Shown here one piece after another: positions 1 to 5,673 of a DNA stretch of 6,128 bases (positions are counted from its first letter, which is position 1; each line of letters opens with the position of its first letter). The translations under genes and the position numbers were made by a program. Origin of the DNA: Alphaproteobacteria bacterium (GTDB taxonomy: Bacteria; Pseudomonadota; Alphaproteobacteria; Rhizobiales; Aestuariivirgaceae); NCBI GenBank assembly GCA_020441605.1, contig JAGRLX010000345.1, forward strand, positions 1-6,128, read 5' to 3'. The notes beneath the pieces were generated by a model that had not been told where the DNA came from, did no database searches, and saw only the letters and a program-made list of their open reading frames with translations.

Positions 1-1182
1 TTAATAGGTCCTGAGCCTAGGATTGCTGTTGCTGTTCTGCCGTTCGCGAGCTTGTCTGAGGAGTCTGGTCAGCAGCTTCTGGCTGATGGCCTTTCAGAGG
101 ATATCATCGTTGGTCTTTCGAGATTTCGCTCGCTCTTGTTGGCCGCACGCGGAGCAACATTTCGGTTCCGAGGCGATATTGAGCCCATGGAGGTAGGTCG
201 AACCCTCAGCGTTCAATATCTGGTCACCGGGAGCGTGCGGCGCAGTGCGCGGCGCATACGCATCATCGTGAAGCTGATCGATTGTGTGTCCGGCAACCAG
301 GTTTGGGCCGATAGCTATGATGTTGAACAAGCAGAAGTCTTTGAAATGCAGGATCAACTGGTGGGCAAGATCGCCGCGACCCTTGTGGGTCGTGTCGCTG
401 CCGCAAGTGTCCGCCATGCAAAGCTGAAGCCACCGTCATCGCTGGCCGCCTATGAGTTGGTTCTCCGGGCCAATGCCATCAAATGGGATACCCTGGAAGC
501 CAAGGCCGAAGCGCGGGCACTGCTTGAGAGGGCGATTGAGATCGATCCGGAGTATGCGGCACCCTATTCGCTGCTGGCGGCCGTCAAGATAAGGGAAGCA
601 ACTTACCATACCATGCTGACACCGGCAGTGGCGCGGGAAGCATTGAGGCTGGCACGGCAGGCAGTGGACATTGCACCAAGCGACAGTGCGACCCATTCTG
701 TCCTGAGTTGGGTCTTCATTGCTTGCAGAGATAACAAGATGGCTGAAACGCATGTGCAGATGGCCCTGGAGCTCAATCCGAGGAACCCTTTTGCGATGGT
801 CAACCGGGGCACAGTGTTGGTCCATCGCGGCCTTCCGGATCAAGCCTTGGCCTGGTTTGAGAAAGCAGCCGAGACAGATCCTTTCTTCAATCCAGGCTGG
901 ATACAGGAGAAGATCGCCTTCTCGCATTTCACCGCACGGCGCTATGTGCAGGCCGCAGATCATCTGGCTAGGGTAGGGAAGCTTCGGTTCTATATGCACG
1001 CGCTCGCTGGGGCCGTCTTCGCACAGCTCGGCGAATATGGTCTCGCCTCGTCGCAAATTGCCCAGGCTAGATCGATCCGCCCTGACTTATGTGCGCTGCA
1101 CGTAGCGGGCCTGCTTCAGTATGAACAACCTCAGGAGCAGGCACATCTTGCCGAAAGCCTCGCGCTGGCTGGGCTCTTCTGA
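1..1182 (+). CDS. TolB-like/TPR protein of the adenylate-cyclase-associated type, 5' end outside window
   Basis: The reading frame is open from the first base and ends at TGA 1180-1182, giving 393 visible residues; the true start lies upstream. A TTG at 52 is in frame but falls inside a conserved segment, so it is not the start. Residues about 8-109 match the TolB-like segment seen in many rhizobial proteins with an N-terminal guanylate/adenylate cyclase or winged-helix domain: AVLPF, then ADGLSEDII, LVTGSVRR and a GNQVWADSYD-type end. TPR-like helices follow at about 167-197, 210-242, 244-277 and 278-310, with typical ends such as AIEIDPEYA and ALELNPRNP. The C-terminus (AESLALAGLF) resembles the usual family ending, so the 3' end looks intact. 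The likely role is a signalling or regulatory scaffold; whether an active cyclase domain sits upstream cannot be seen. The gene converges on the cytochrome gene with 30 bases between stops. Confidence 0.85.
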   Translation, partial: LIGPEPRIAVAVLPFASLSEESGQQLLADGLSEDIIVGLSRFRSLLLAARGATFRFRGDIEPMEVGRTLSVQYLVTGSVRRSARRIRIIVKLIDCVSGNQVWADSYDVEQAEVFEMQDQLVGKIAATLVGRVAAASVRHAKLKPPSSLAAYELVLRANAIKWDTLEAKAEARALLERAIEIDPEYAAPYSLLAAVKIREATYHTMLTPAVAREALRLARQAVDIAPSDSATHSVLSWVFIACRDNKMAETHVQMALELNPRNPFAMVNRGTVLVHRGLPDQALAWFEKAAETDPFFNPGWIQEKIAFSHFTARRYVQAADHLARVGKLRFYMHALAGAVFAQLGEYGLASSQIAQARSIRPDLCALHVAGLLQYEQPQEQAHLAESLALAGLF

Positions 1183-1212
1183 ATCGTTGCTGCGATTGCC
1201 ATCCTCCGCTCC

Positions 1213-1560
1213 TCACTCCGGCGGCAGACTCACCGGCGTATCGAGCGAGACGATATAGGCGAGGAGATCCTGCACCTGTTCAGGCAGTAGCGACCATTGG
1301 GTATCCGGCATTCCGGAATGGGGGGAGGGCGACAAGATCCGCGCCCAGATGTCATCTTCCCGGCGATAGATGGCGATCGACTGGAAGCTCGGCGGACGCA
1401 TCTTGAAGGCCCCGCCCTTTTCGACGTCGTGGCAACGCGCGCATGCCTCCTTGGCCAGGGCATGGCCCTTGGCTGCATCCCCGGCGGCCATGGCGGACCC
1501 GGTGGCAAACAGCGCAACGACAGACAGAGCGGCCAGAAGTCCGGCACCGTGCTTCATCAT
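1213..1560 (-). CDS. Exported monohaem class I c-type cytochrome
   Basis: The 115-residue product has an N-terminal signal peptide (hydrophobic core about residues 7-20, likely cleavage after GSAMA at 25), then a small cytochrome c domain. The haem attachment motif is CARCH at residues 40-44. A likely distal axial ligand is Met84 in SGMPD, and the C-terminal helix QVQDLLAYIVSL is typical of class I cytochromes c. It should act in the periplasm as an electron carrier after haem attachment by the Ccm system; its partners are unknown. I chose ATG 1560-1558 because GGGAGGA on the minus strand lies 5 bases upstream; ATG 1557 is equally possible. A longer start at 1590 would put charged residues before the signal peptide and ignore this ribosome site. 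The gene lies 78 bases after the exported-protein gene, and an FNR/FixK-like site sits in that gap. The family is clear; the exact electron-transfer role is not. Confidence 0.9.
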   Translation of the reverse strand: MMKHGAGLLAALSVVALFATGSAMAAGDAAKGHALAKEACARCHDVEKGGAFKMRPPSFQSIAIYRREDDIWARILSPSPHSGMPDTQWSLLPEQVQDLLAYIVSLDTPVSLPPE

Positions 1561-1565
1561 GAATG

Positions 1566-1572
1566 TCCTCCC
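1566..1572 (-). promoter_or_regulatory. Ribosome binding site of the cytochrome c gene
   Basis: The minus strand reads GGGAGGA here, 5 bases before ATG 1560 and 8 before ATG 1557. It decides against the longer in-frame start at 1590. Confidence 0.7.
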
Positions 1573-1620
1573 GTGTCGTATTTGAACCATGCAGACAACC
1601 CCAGGCGTCGTGGCTGCGCC

Positions 1621-1634
1621 TTGACCCGGATCAA
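1621..1634 (-). promoter_or_regulatory. FNR/FixK-type (Crp-Fnr family) binding site ahead of the cytochrome c gene
   Basis: The minus strand reads TTGATCCGGGTCAA. This fits the TTGA-N6-TCAA pattern of FNR, FixK, FnrN and Nnr/Dnr regulators and matches 9 of 10 defined bases of the FNR consensus TTGAT-N4-ATCAA. It lies in the gap between the stop of the exported-protein gene (1639) and the cytochrome start (1560). Its centre is at about 1627.5. If it acts as a class II activator site at -41.5, transcription would begin near 1586 and leave a leader of about 26 bases that includes the GGGAGGA ribosome site. The corresponding -10 stretch (about 1593-1598, TTGTCT on the minus strand) is a poor hexamer, as expected only if an activator is needed. 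The pattern is seen directly; binding and oxygen control are inferred. Confidence 0.6.
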
Positions 1635-1638
1635 CCAG

Positions 1639-2877
1639 TCAATTGAACCAGACCGCGTAACCCAGGAAATTGCCCTCGAACATCATCATGATGCGACCCC
1701 AGGTCTGGCCGTCAGTCATCGGCCCGTCCTCGAGATAGGGCAGGGCAGCCGAACCTTGCGCCCAGAGAATTGGGTCGAAGGTCCGCGGCTCCGTGAACAC
1801 CCGGCGGAAGTTGATGCCCTTGGCAAGCCGCCAGTGCGGAATGAGTGTCTTGCCCTGCAGGATCGCATCGAACTCGGACAGGAACATCATCCAGCCGTCG
1901 ACGGTTTGCTGGGTTACGGGCGCACCCGGAAGAACACGGTTCTTCTGCGCCGGCGAGGGGATCCACTCGGCTTCGTCGTCGGTTTCGGCCAGAATGAATC
2001 GCCAGCTTTCGCGGCTTAGACTGACCACGTGTTCGAGATGGCCGAGGCTGGCCGTGAGCCGCTCCGGCTCGACAACTTTCCAGTGCATCAGATGAATGAA
2101 GGCGATGAGATCGACCAAAGGCCGCTCATCGAATCCAGCGTATCGTGGAGGCACCCCTTCGTCGAGCATCGTGCCGGGCAGTCCGGCGCGAGGAAAGAAC
2201 ATATGGAAACTTGCATCAAAACCGTCCTTCCAGTCATGGGCGAGGACGAACTCCAACAAGGCGCTCAGCAGATGGGAATAGCCCCGCAGCCAGGCCGCAT
2301 CGGCGCGGTCGAAGGTGATGACGAAGCGCTCGGCAATCTCCGGCGACAGATTGCCGCCGCCCAGTGTACGGTCGAAGACGCTCCACAGGCTCTCGCCGTC
2401 GTCGGCCTTGCCGTCGCCGTTGAGGTCCAGGCGGGCCAGCCCGATGGCGACCGGCAGCTTGACCTCCGTCTCACTCATTCTGGCAAGCGTTGCATCCGCG
2501 GTCGCGAATCCAGAAATGGCATCAGCGAAGATGCCTCTCATCTTCTGATAGTCGAGTGGCTCGGGCGAGGGGTTGCGCGGCACCGGAAAGCGGAAGAAGG
2601 GAAAATCGGTCTCCATGCCGCGGGGCGGCTCGAGACCATGCTGATACATCGCTTGGGCCATACCTTCGATTGTTCGCAGGAACTGTGTGAGGCCCAGAGC
2701 ATAACGCACCTGGTCGTCCGCGGTATTGGCAGCAAGCCTCGCCGCGAGATCATCTTCGAGCCGACGCAATTCGCCGGCTCGAAGCCGGTCGCCGACGAGT
2801 TGGGGCGTTGCCACCTCCGCCATGGCCGGCCAAGTGAATAGGACGGACAGCAAGGCCAGCAGAACTGCACGGATCAT
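1639..2877 (-). CDS. Exported protein of unknown family with one EF-hand-like calcium loop
   Basis: The product has 412 residues from ATG 2877, chosen because a perfect AGGAGG lies 6 bases upstream and because this start places a clean signal peptide at the N-terminus (core LLALLSVLF, likely cleavage after PAMA at residue 20). A longer frame from 2931 adds 18 polar residues and is unlikely. I do not recognise the family. The mature protein is probably soluble and periplasmic, with no later membrane segment. Residues 151-162 read DLNGDGKADDGE, which fits a canonical EF-hand/dockerin-type loop with ligands at positions 1, 3, 5, 9 and 12. Elsewhere it is rich in Trp, Phe and His, for example IHLMHW (about 261-266), SRESWRF and a C-terminus ending AVWFN. 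It contains no CXXCH motif. It lies 76 bases after the amidohydrolase and 78 bases before the cytochrome gene on the same strand, so a shared redox or envelope role is possible but unproven. Confidence 0.85.
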   Translation of the reverse strand: MIRAVLLALLSVLFTWPAMAEVATPQLVGDRLRAGELRRLEDDLAARLAANTADDQVRYALGLTQFLRTIEGMAQAMYQHGLEPPRGMETDFPFFRFPVPRNPSPEPLDYQKMRGIFADAISGFATADATLARMSETEVKLPVAIGLARLDLNGDGKADDGESLWSVFDRTLGGGNLSPEIAERFVITFDRADAAWLRGYSHLLSALLEFVLAHDWKDGFDASFHMFFPRAGLPGTMLDEGVPPRYAGFDERPLVDLIAFIHLMHWKVVEPERLTASLGHLEHVVSLSRESWRFILAETDDEAEWIPSPAQKNRVLPGAPVTQQTVDGWMMFLSEFDAILQGKTLIPHWRLAKGINFRRVFTEPRTFDPILWAQGSAALPYLEDGPMTDGQTWGRIMMMFEGNFLGYAVWFN

Positions 2878-2883
2878 GGCCCA

Positions 2884-2889
2884 CCTCCT
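2884..2889 (-). promoter_or_regulatory. Strong ribosome binding site of the EF-hand-loop protein
   Basis: The minus strand reads AGGAGG followed by TGGGCC and ATG, an ideal 6-base spacing. It fixes the start at 2877 rather than at the upstream in-frame ATG at 2931. Confidence 0.8.
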
Positions 2890-2911
2890 GTGGTCGAGAA
2901 CCCCGGCATCA

Positions 2912-2930
2912 TGCGCCGCATTGTGGCGCA
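2912..2930. repeat. Perfect 6-bp inverted repeat in the amidohydrolase to EF-hand-protein gap
   Basis: TGCGCC (2912-2917) and GGCGCA (2925-2930) are exact reverse complements separated by 7 bases. The repeat lies inside the 76-base gap between the amidohydrolase stop (2954) and the start at 2877. No T-run follows on either strand, so it is not a standard intrinsic terminator. It could be an RNA hairpin ahead of the ribosome site, an operator, or chance. Confidence 0.4.
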
Positions 2931-2953
2931 AGATGAAAAGAAATCAAAGACGT

Positions 2954-4087
2954 CTAGTCCGGACTCCACCACTTGCCGCAAATCACCACGCCGCGGGCGT
3001 TGATCTTTTGCCTTCCGGCAAGATGTTCGCCGGTAACGTCCACATAGTCAAAGCTGCCATCATCCACGGAGAGGACCGTGGCGTCTCCAGCTGAGCCAGG
3101 CTTGAGACTGCCCAGTTCCGGCCGCTTGAGCGCAAAGGCAGCCCGTTCGGTCGACGCCCGGATGACCTCGACGAGCGGCATGCCGAGGCACAGGAATTTC
3201 GACATGGTGGTCACCTGGTCGAAGGCCGGTCCATTTATGCACAAGGCATGGACATCAGAGGAAATCGTATCTGGTGCGAAGCCATTGGCAAGCATGGCAC
3301 GCGCTGTCTTGAAGGCAAATGATCCCATGCCATGGCCGATATCGAACAGCACACCACGCCTGCGGGCGGCGAGAACAGCCGGCTTCACGGTGCCCTGGGC
3401 GGTACAGGGTGCATTGGGGAAGGGGCGGAACGCGTGGGTGAGCACGTCTCCGGGGCGAAGGCGGACGAGAACATCTTCGTAGGTCGGTGGGGGCTCGTCG
3501 ATATGGGCCATCAGAGGCAGTCCGGTCTCCTCTGCAACTTGCAACGCAACATCCAGCGGCGCGACGCCCTGATCGCCGCTGGCATGACGACCCACGCGCA
3601 CCTTGATGCCGACGATCACGTCGCGGTTCGCGTCGGCCACCCTGGCGGCTGCAACCGGGTCGAGCAAGCGGATGTCCTCGCTCTCGCCGATCATCACATT
3701 CTGCGAAAAGCCATAGATGCCGGCATGGCTCACGTGCAGATAGGCCAGGATGCGCACCGCACTGCGTTCGATCACGTGGCGGCGGAAGCCATTGAAATTG
3801 CCAGGCCCGGCCGAGCCCGTATCCACCGATGTGGTAACGCCGCTGGTTCTGCAGTAGGCCTCGGCATCGATACCGAGCGATGTGCCGCCCCAGTACACAT
3901 GGGTATGCAGGTCGATCAACCCTGGCGTAACGATTTGGCCGGAGACATCCCGCACCACGGTAGAAGGTCCGGTACCGGACACCTTACCGATAGCGGCGAC
4001 CTTGCCGCCACGAAATCCAACGTCACATACGGCATCGAGCTCTTGCGAGGGATCGATCACACGTCCGCCGCTCAGGATGAGGTCCAT
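2954..4087 (-). CDS. Metal-dependent amidohydrolase/deacetylase (dihydroorotase-like superfamily)
   Basis: The 377-residue product is a full-length amidohydrolase superfamily enzyme of the COG3964 deacetylase-like type, often labelled dihydroorotase. It has the N-terminal beta-sandwich strand (LILSGGRVIDPS) and the first metal motif in TPGLIDLHTHVYWGG, with His61 and His63. A probable carboxylated Lys162 lies in GIKVRVG, His195 in LMAHIDEPPP, His218 in VLTHAF, and the catalytic Asp278 in ISSDVHA. The C-terminal sandwich (SLKPGSAGDATVLSV) is also present. All ligands expected for a binuclear zinc-type site are therefore there. It should hydrolyse an amide or ester bond in the cytoplasm; the substrate cannot be read from the sequence. 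Members of this group have been reported to deacetylate small N- or O-acetyl acids, so pyrimidine synthesis is unlikely. The ATG at 4087 lies 3 bases after the bamE stop, suggesting cotranscription and translational coupling; only a weak GGAAG precedes it. The gene ends with TAG at 2954-2956. Confidence 0.9.
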   Translation of the reverse strand: MDLILSGGRVIDPSQELDAVCDVGFRGGKVAAIGKVSGTGPSTVVRDVSGQIVTPGLIDLHTHVYWGGTSLGIDAEAYCRTSGVTTSVDTGSAGPGNFNGFRRHVIERSAVRILAYLHVSHAGIYGFSQNVMIGESEDIRLLDPVAAARVADANRDVIVGIKVRVGRHASGDQGVAPLDVALQVAEETGLPLMAHIDEPPPTYEDVLVRLRPGDVLTHAFRPFPNAPCTAQGTVKPAVLAARRRGVLFDIGHGMGSFAFKTARAMLANGFAPDTISSDVHALCINGPAFDQVTTMSKFLCLGMPLVEVIRASTERAAFALKRPELGSLKPGSAGDATVLSVDDGSFDYVDVTGEHLAGRQKINARGVVICGKWWSPD

Positions 4088-4090
4088 GGC

Positions 4091-4564
4091 TCAGAGCTTC
4101 CGCCCGAGCATCGGGCCGGCCGTGGTGCCGCCGGCGCCGCGCAGCAGGAGTTTGAGGAAGCTGGTATCTTCGCCGACTACCGCTGTCTTGCGACTGTTGA
4201 TGTCTATGACCCGGCCGTCTTCCAGTCCGTATTGACCGAAACTCTGCACCTGGTCGTTCTGGTCAAAGCGGATGGCGATGACTTCGCGGCTGGTCTCCTT
4301 TGGCGTCAGGAAGGCCCGGCCCTGGGTGACGCTGGTGATGTAGTAGTAGCTGTCGCCGTGATAATTGACGCTTGCGGTAGTCGAGGGCGAACCCAGGATG
4401 CCTTCGACCTCGGTCTTCGACATGCCGCTGCTGATCTGTCCGAAGGAGCCGGGCTTGGCGACATAGCCCCGATGGTCGATGGTCGGCGAACAACCTATCA
4501 GAAGGGTTGCACAAAGCGCACCAGCAAGCCACATAGACAGGTGTGAACGTATTGATTTCTGCAT
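4091..4564 (-). CDS. bamE: BamE-family outer-membrane assembly lipoprotein (SmpA/OmlA)
   Basis: The 157-residue product has a lipoprotein signal peptide with lipobox LIGC, making Cys25 the likely acylated residue of the mature protein. Next comes the short RGYV segment at about 32-35, then the SmpA/OmlA domain: ISSGMSKTEVEGILGSPS (about 44-61), HGDSYYYI and a C-terminal strand pattern ending FGQYGLEDGRVIDI. In this family the protein is a small accessory subunit of the BAM complex that inserts beta-barrel proteins into the outer membrane; it acts at the periplasmic face. The tail after about residue 125 (ending MLGRKL) is the usual alphaproteobacterial extension with low conservation. The ATG at 4564 has no clear Shine-Dalgarno sequence, which is unusual here. 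The gene is divergent from the CBP3-type chaperone and lies 3 bases ahead of the amidohydrolase. Confidence 0.9.
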   Translation of the reverse strand: MQKSIRSHLSMWLAGALCATLLIGCSPTIDHRGYVAKPGSFGQISSGMSKTEVEGILGSPSTTASVNYHGDSYYYITSVTQGRAFLTPKETSREVIAIRFDQNDQVQSFGQYGLEDGRVIDINSRKTAVVGEDTSFLKLLLRGAGGTTAGPMLGRKL

Positions 4565-4642
4565 AGGTTAGAATAGGAATCCGTAAGTGATTTGCACGGC
4601 CGACACTTCCTTTTGCCTCACCCGAGAGGCGGCGGCAAGCCG
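4565..4642. promoter_or_regulatory. Divergent promoter region between bamE and the CBP3-type chaperone gene
   Basis: These 78 bases must carry the promoters of both outward-facing genes unless those promoters lie inside the coding regions. On the minus strand TATTCT (4575-4570) resembles a -10 element but lies very close to the bamE ATG and has no good -35 partner. I see no convincing -35/-10 pair on the + strand. GAGAGG at 4624-4629 is the best, though distant, ribosome site for the gene at 4643. Confidence 0.4.
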
Positions 4643-5155
4643 ATGATACTGAAGCGGTTGTTTCAGAAATCGCCGACGGCCCCGCGCTCCCTCTATGAAA
4701 CAATTGTGGCTGCGGCGCGGCGCCCGGAACTCTATGTGGGCTGGGGCGTGCCTGACACGGTGGACGGCCGATTCGACATGATCACGCTGCATGCCTTTGT
4801 CATCCTCGACCGGTTGAAGGGCGAAGCTGCCGCGTTCCGTCAGGAGTTGGTTGACGAGTTGTTCCGTGACATGGACCGCTCGCTGCGGGAGATGGGCGTG
4901 GGGGACCTTTCGGTAGGCAAGAAGGTGCGCAAGATGGCCGAGGTATTTTATGGCCGCATCGCCGCCTATAGCCGGGCGCTGGATGAGGGCGGGACCTCCC
5001 TGGAGGAAAGCCTGATCCGCAATGTGTATGCCGGGGGCCCTCCACCGGACGGGGCCGCTGCACTGGCCGCCCACTTGCGCGCCATGCGCGAGCATCTGGC
5101 AGCACAGGAGACCAGGCGAATCACCGCCGGCGCCGTCAGTTTCAGGGAGCCGTGA
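4643..5155 (+). CDS. CBP3/UQCC1-type ubiquinol-cytochrome c chaperone family protein
   Basis: The product has 170 residues from ATG 4643. It matches the Ubiq_cyt_C_chap family, related to yeast Cbp3 and human UQCC1, which assist assembly of cytochrome b or the bc1 complex. Recognisable segments are LYVGWGVPDTVDGRFDM (30-46), the following helix TLHAFVILDRLKG, and the signature DMDRSLREMGVGDLSVGKK (76-94) with MAEVFYGR (98-105). There is no signal peptide or membrane segment, so it should act on the cytoplasmic side during insertion or maturation of cytochrome b. The frame continues back to a TTG at 4592, but the added 17 residues look non-coding and the family normally begins near LFQKS. Its TGA (5153-5155) is 2 bases before the yceD start, so the two genes are almost certainly cotranscribed. 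The role in bacteria is inferred from the family. Confidence 0.88.
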   Translation: MILKRLFQKSPTAPRSLYETIVAAARRPELYVGWGVPDTVDGRFDMITLHAFVILDRLKGEAAAFRQELVDELFRDMDRSLREMGVGDLSVGKKVRKMAEVFYGRIAAYSRALDEGGTSLEESLIRNVYAGGPPPDGAAALAAHLRAMREHLAAQETRRITAGAVSFREP

Positions 5156-5157
5156 GG

Positions 5158-5664
5158 ATGAAGCTCGTCCCACCGGAATTTTCCCGTTTGCTACCAGTCG
5201 ATCGCGTCCCCCCTGGGGGCTGTCACGAGAAGATCGCCGCCGAACCTGCAGAGTGCGATGCCCTGGCGAGACGGTTCGGTGTGCCCGCCGTCCATGCACT
5301 CTCCGCACGGCTGCACGCTACGCCATGGCGCGGCGGCGGGCTGATGCTGGACGGCAATCTCGAGGCCGATCTGGACCGGGTGTCGGTCGTCAGCCTTGAG
5401 GTTTTCCGCGAGACCGTGACCTATCCGGTGTTGCGCTATTTTCTGCCGCCCGGGATGGAAGGCGTCGACGAGGAAGACGACGCCGACCCCATCGTCGCTG
5501 GCCATGTCGATATGGGGGAGACCGTGGCTGAGACCCTGGCCTTGGAGCTCGATCCGTATCCCAAGAAGCCTGGTGAGACCTTCCACGGTCACGACGAGAC
5601 TGAGGATGGCCCTGGCGGCGGCACATCGCCTTTCGAAGCCCTGTCGAAACTCCGTCGGAAATGA
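5158..5664 (+). CDS. YceD/DUF177 family protein (large-subunit rRNA accumulation)
   Basis: The 168-residue product resembles alphaproteobacterial DUF177 (YceD) proteins. Family features are the central SVVSLEVFRETV segment (about 76-87), an acidic stretch EGVDEEDDADP (101-111), ETVAETLALELDPYPKKPG (121-139) and the ending SPFEALSKLRRK. E. coli YceD is linked to 23S rRNA accumulation, and the gene is often next to plsX or rpmF, as here. It is cytoplasmic. ATG 5158 is chosen because AGGGAG (5144-5149) lies 8 bases upstream; a GTG at 5152 overlapping the chaperone stop is the alternative and adds two residues. Many relatives have Cys near position 76 (CVVTLE-like); here it is Ser. I state that from memory of the family. 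rpmF does not follow; a 121-base gap leads to plsX. Confidence 0.82.
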   Translation: MKLVPPEFSRLLPVDRVPPGGCHEKIAAEPAECDALARRFGVPAVHALSARLHATPWRGGGLMLDGNLEADLDRVSVVSLEVFRETVTYPVLRYFLPPGMEGVDEEDDADPIVAGHVDMGETVAETLALELDPYPKKPGETFHGHDETEDGPGGGTSPFEALSKLRRK

Positions 5665-5673
5665 CGGAGCGGA

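Noticed and set aside
52..54. TTG as the start of the TolB-like/TPR protein
   Set aside because: Conserved residues (AVLPFA) are encoded directly upstream in the same frame, so the gene begins outside the window.
1182..1197. AATCG/CGATT stem as a bidirectional terminator
   Set aside because: The stem is only 5 bp with low GC, has no T-run on either strand and overlaps the stop codon.
1297..2019. 240-codon + strand ORF crossing the cytochrome gene and the next gene
   Set aside because: It runs through the CXXCH cytochrome in antisense and across an intergenic gap containing a regulatory site, with no family resemblance.
2029..2841. 270-codon + strand ORF opposite the EF-hand-loop protein
   Set aside because: The minus-strand frame has a perfect ribosome site, a signal peptide and a canonical calcium loop. 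The + frame has none of these and is expected in GC-rich DNA.
3332..4546. 404-codon + strand ORF opposite the amidohydrolase and bamE
   Set aside because: It is an antisense shadow: both minus-strand genes have complete recognisable families with metal ligands or a lipobox, while this frame spans two genes and shows no domain.
4592..4642. TTG-initiated N-terminal extension of the CBP3-type chaperone
   Set aside because: The extra 17 residues (rich in His, Pro and Gly) look like translated leader, and the family begins near the ATG at 4643.
4568..5308. 246-codon minus-strand ORF opposite the chaperone and yceD
   Set aside because: It is arginine- and proline-rich shadow sequence; the + strand frames carry the CBP3 signature and DUF177 core.
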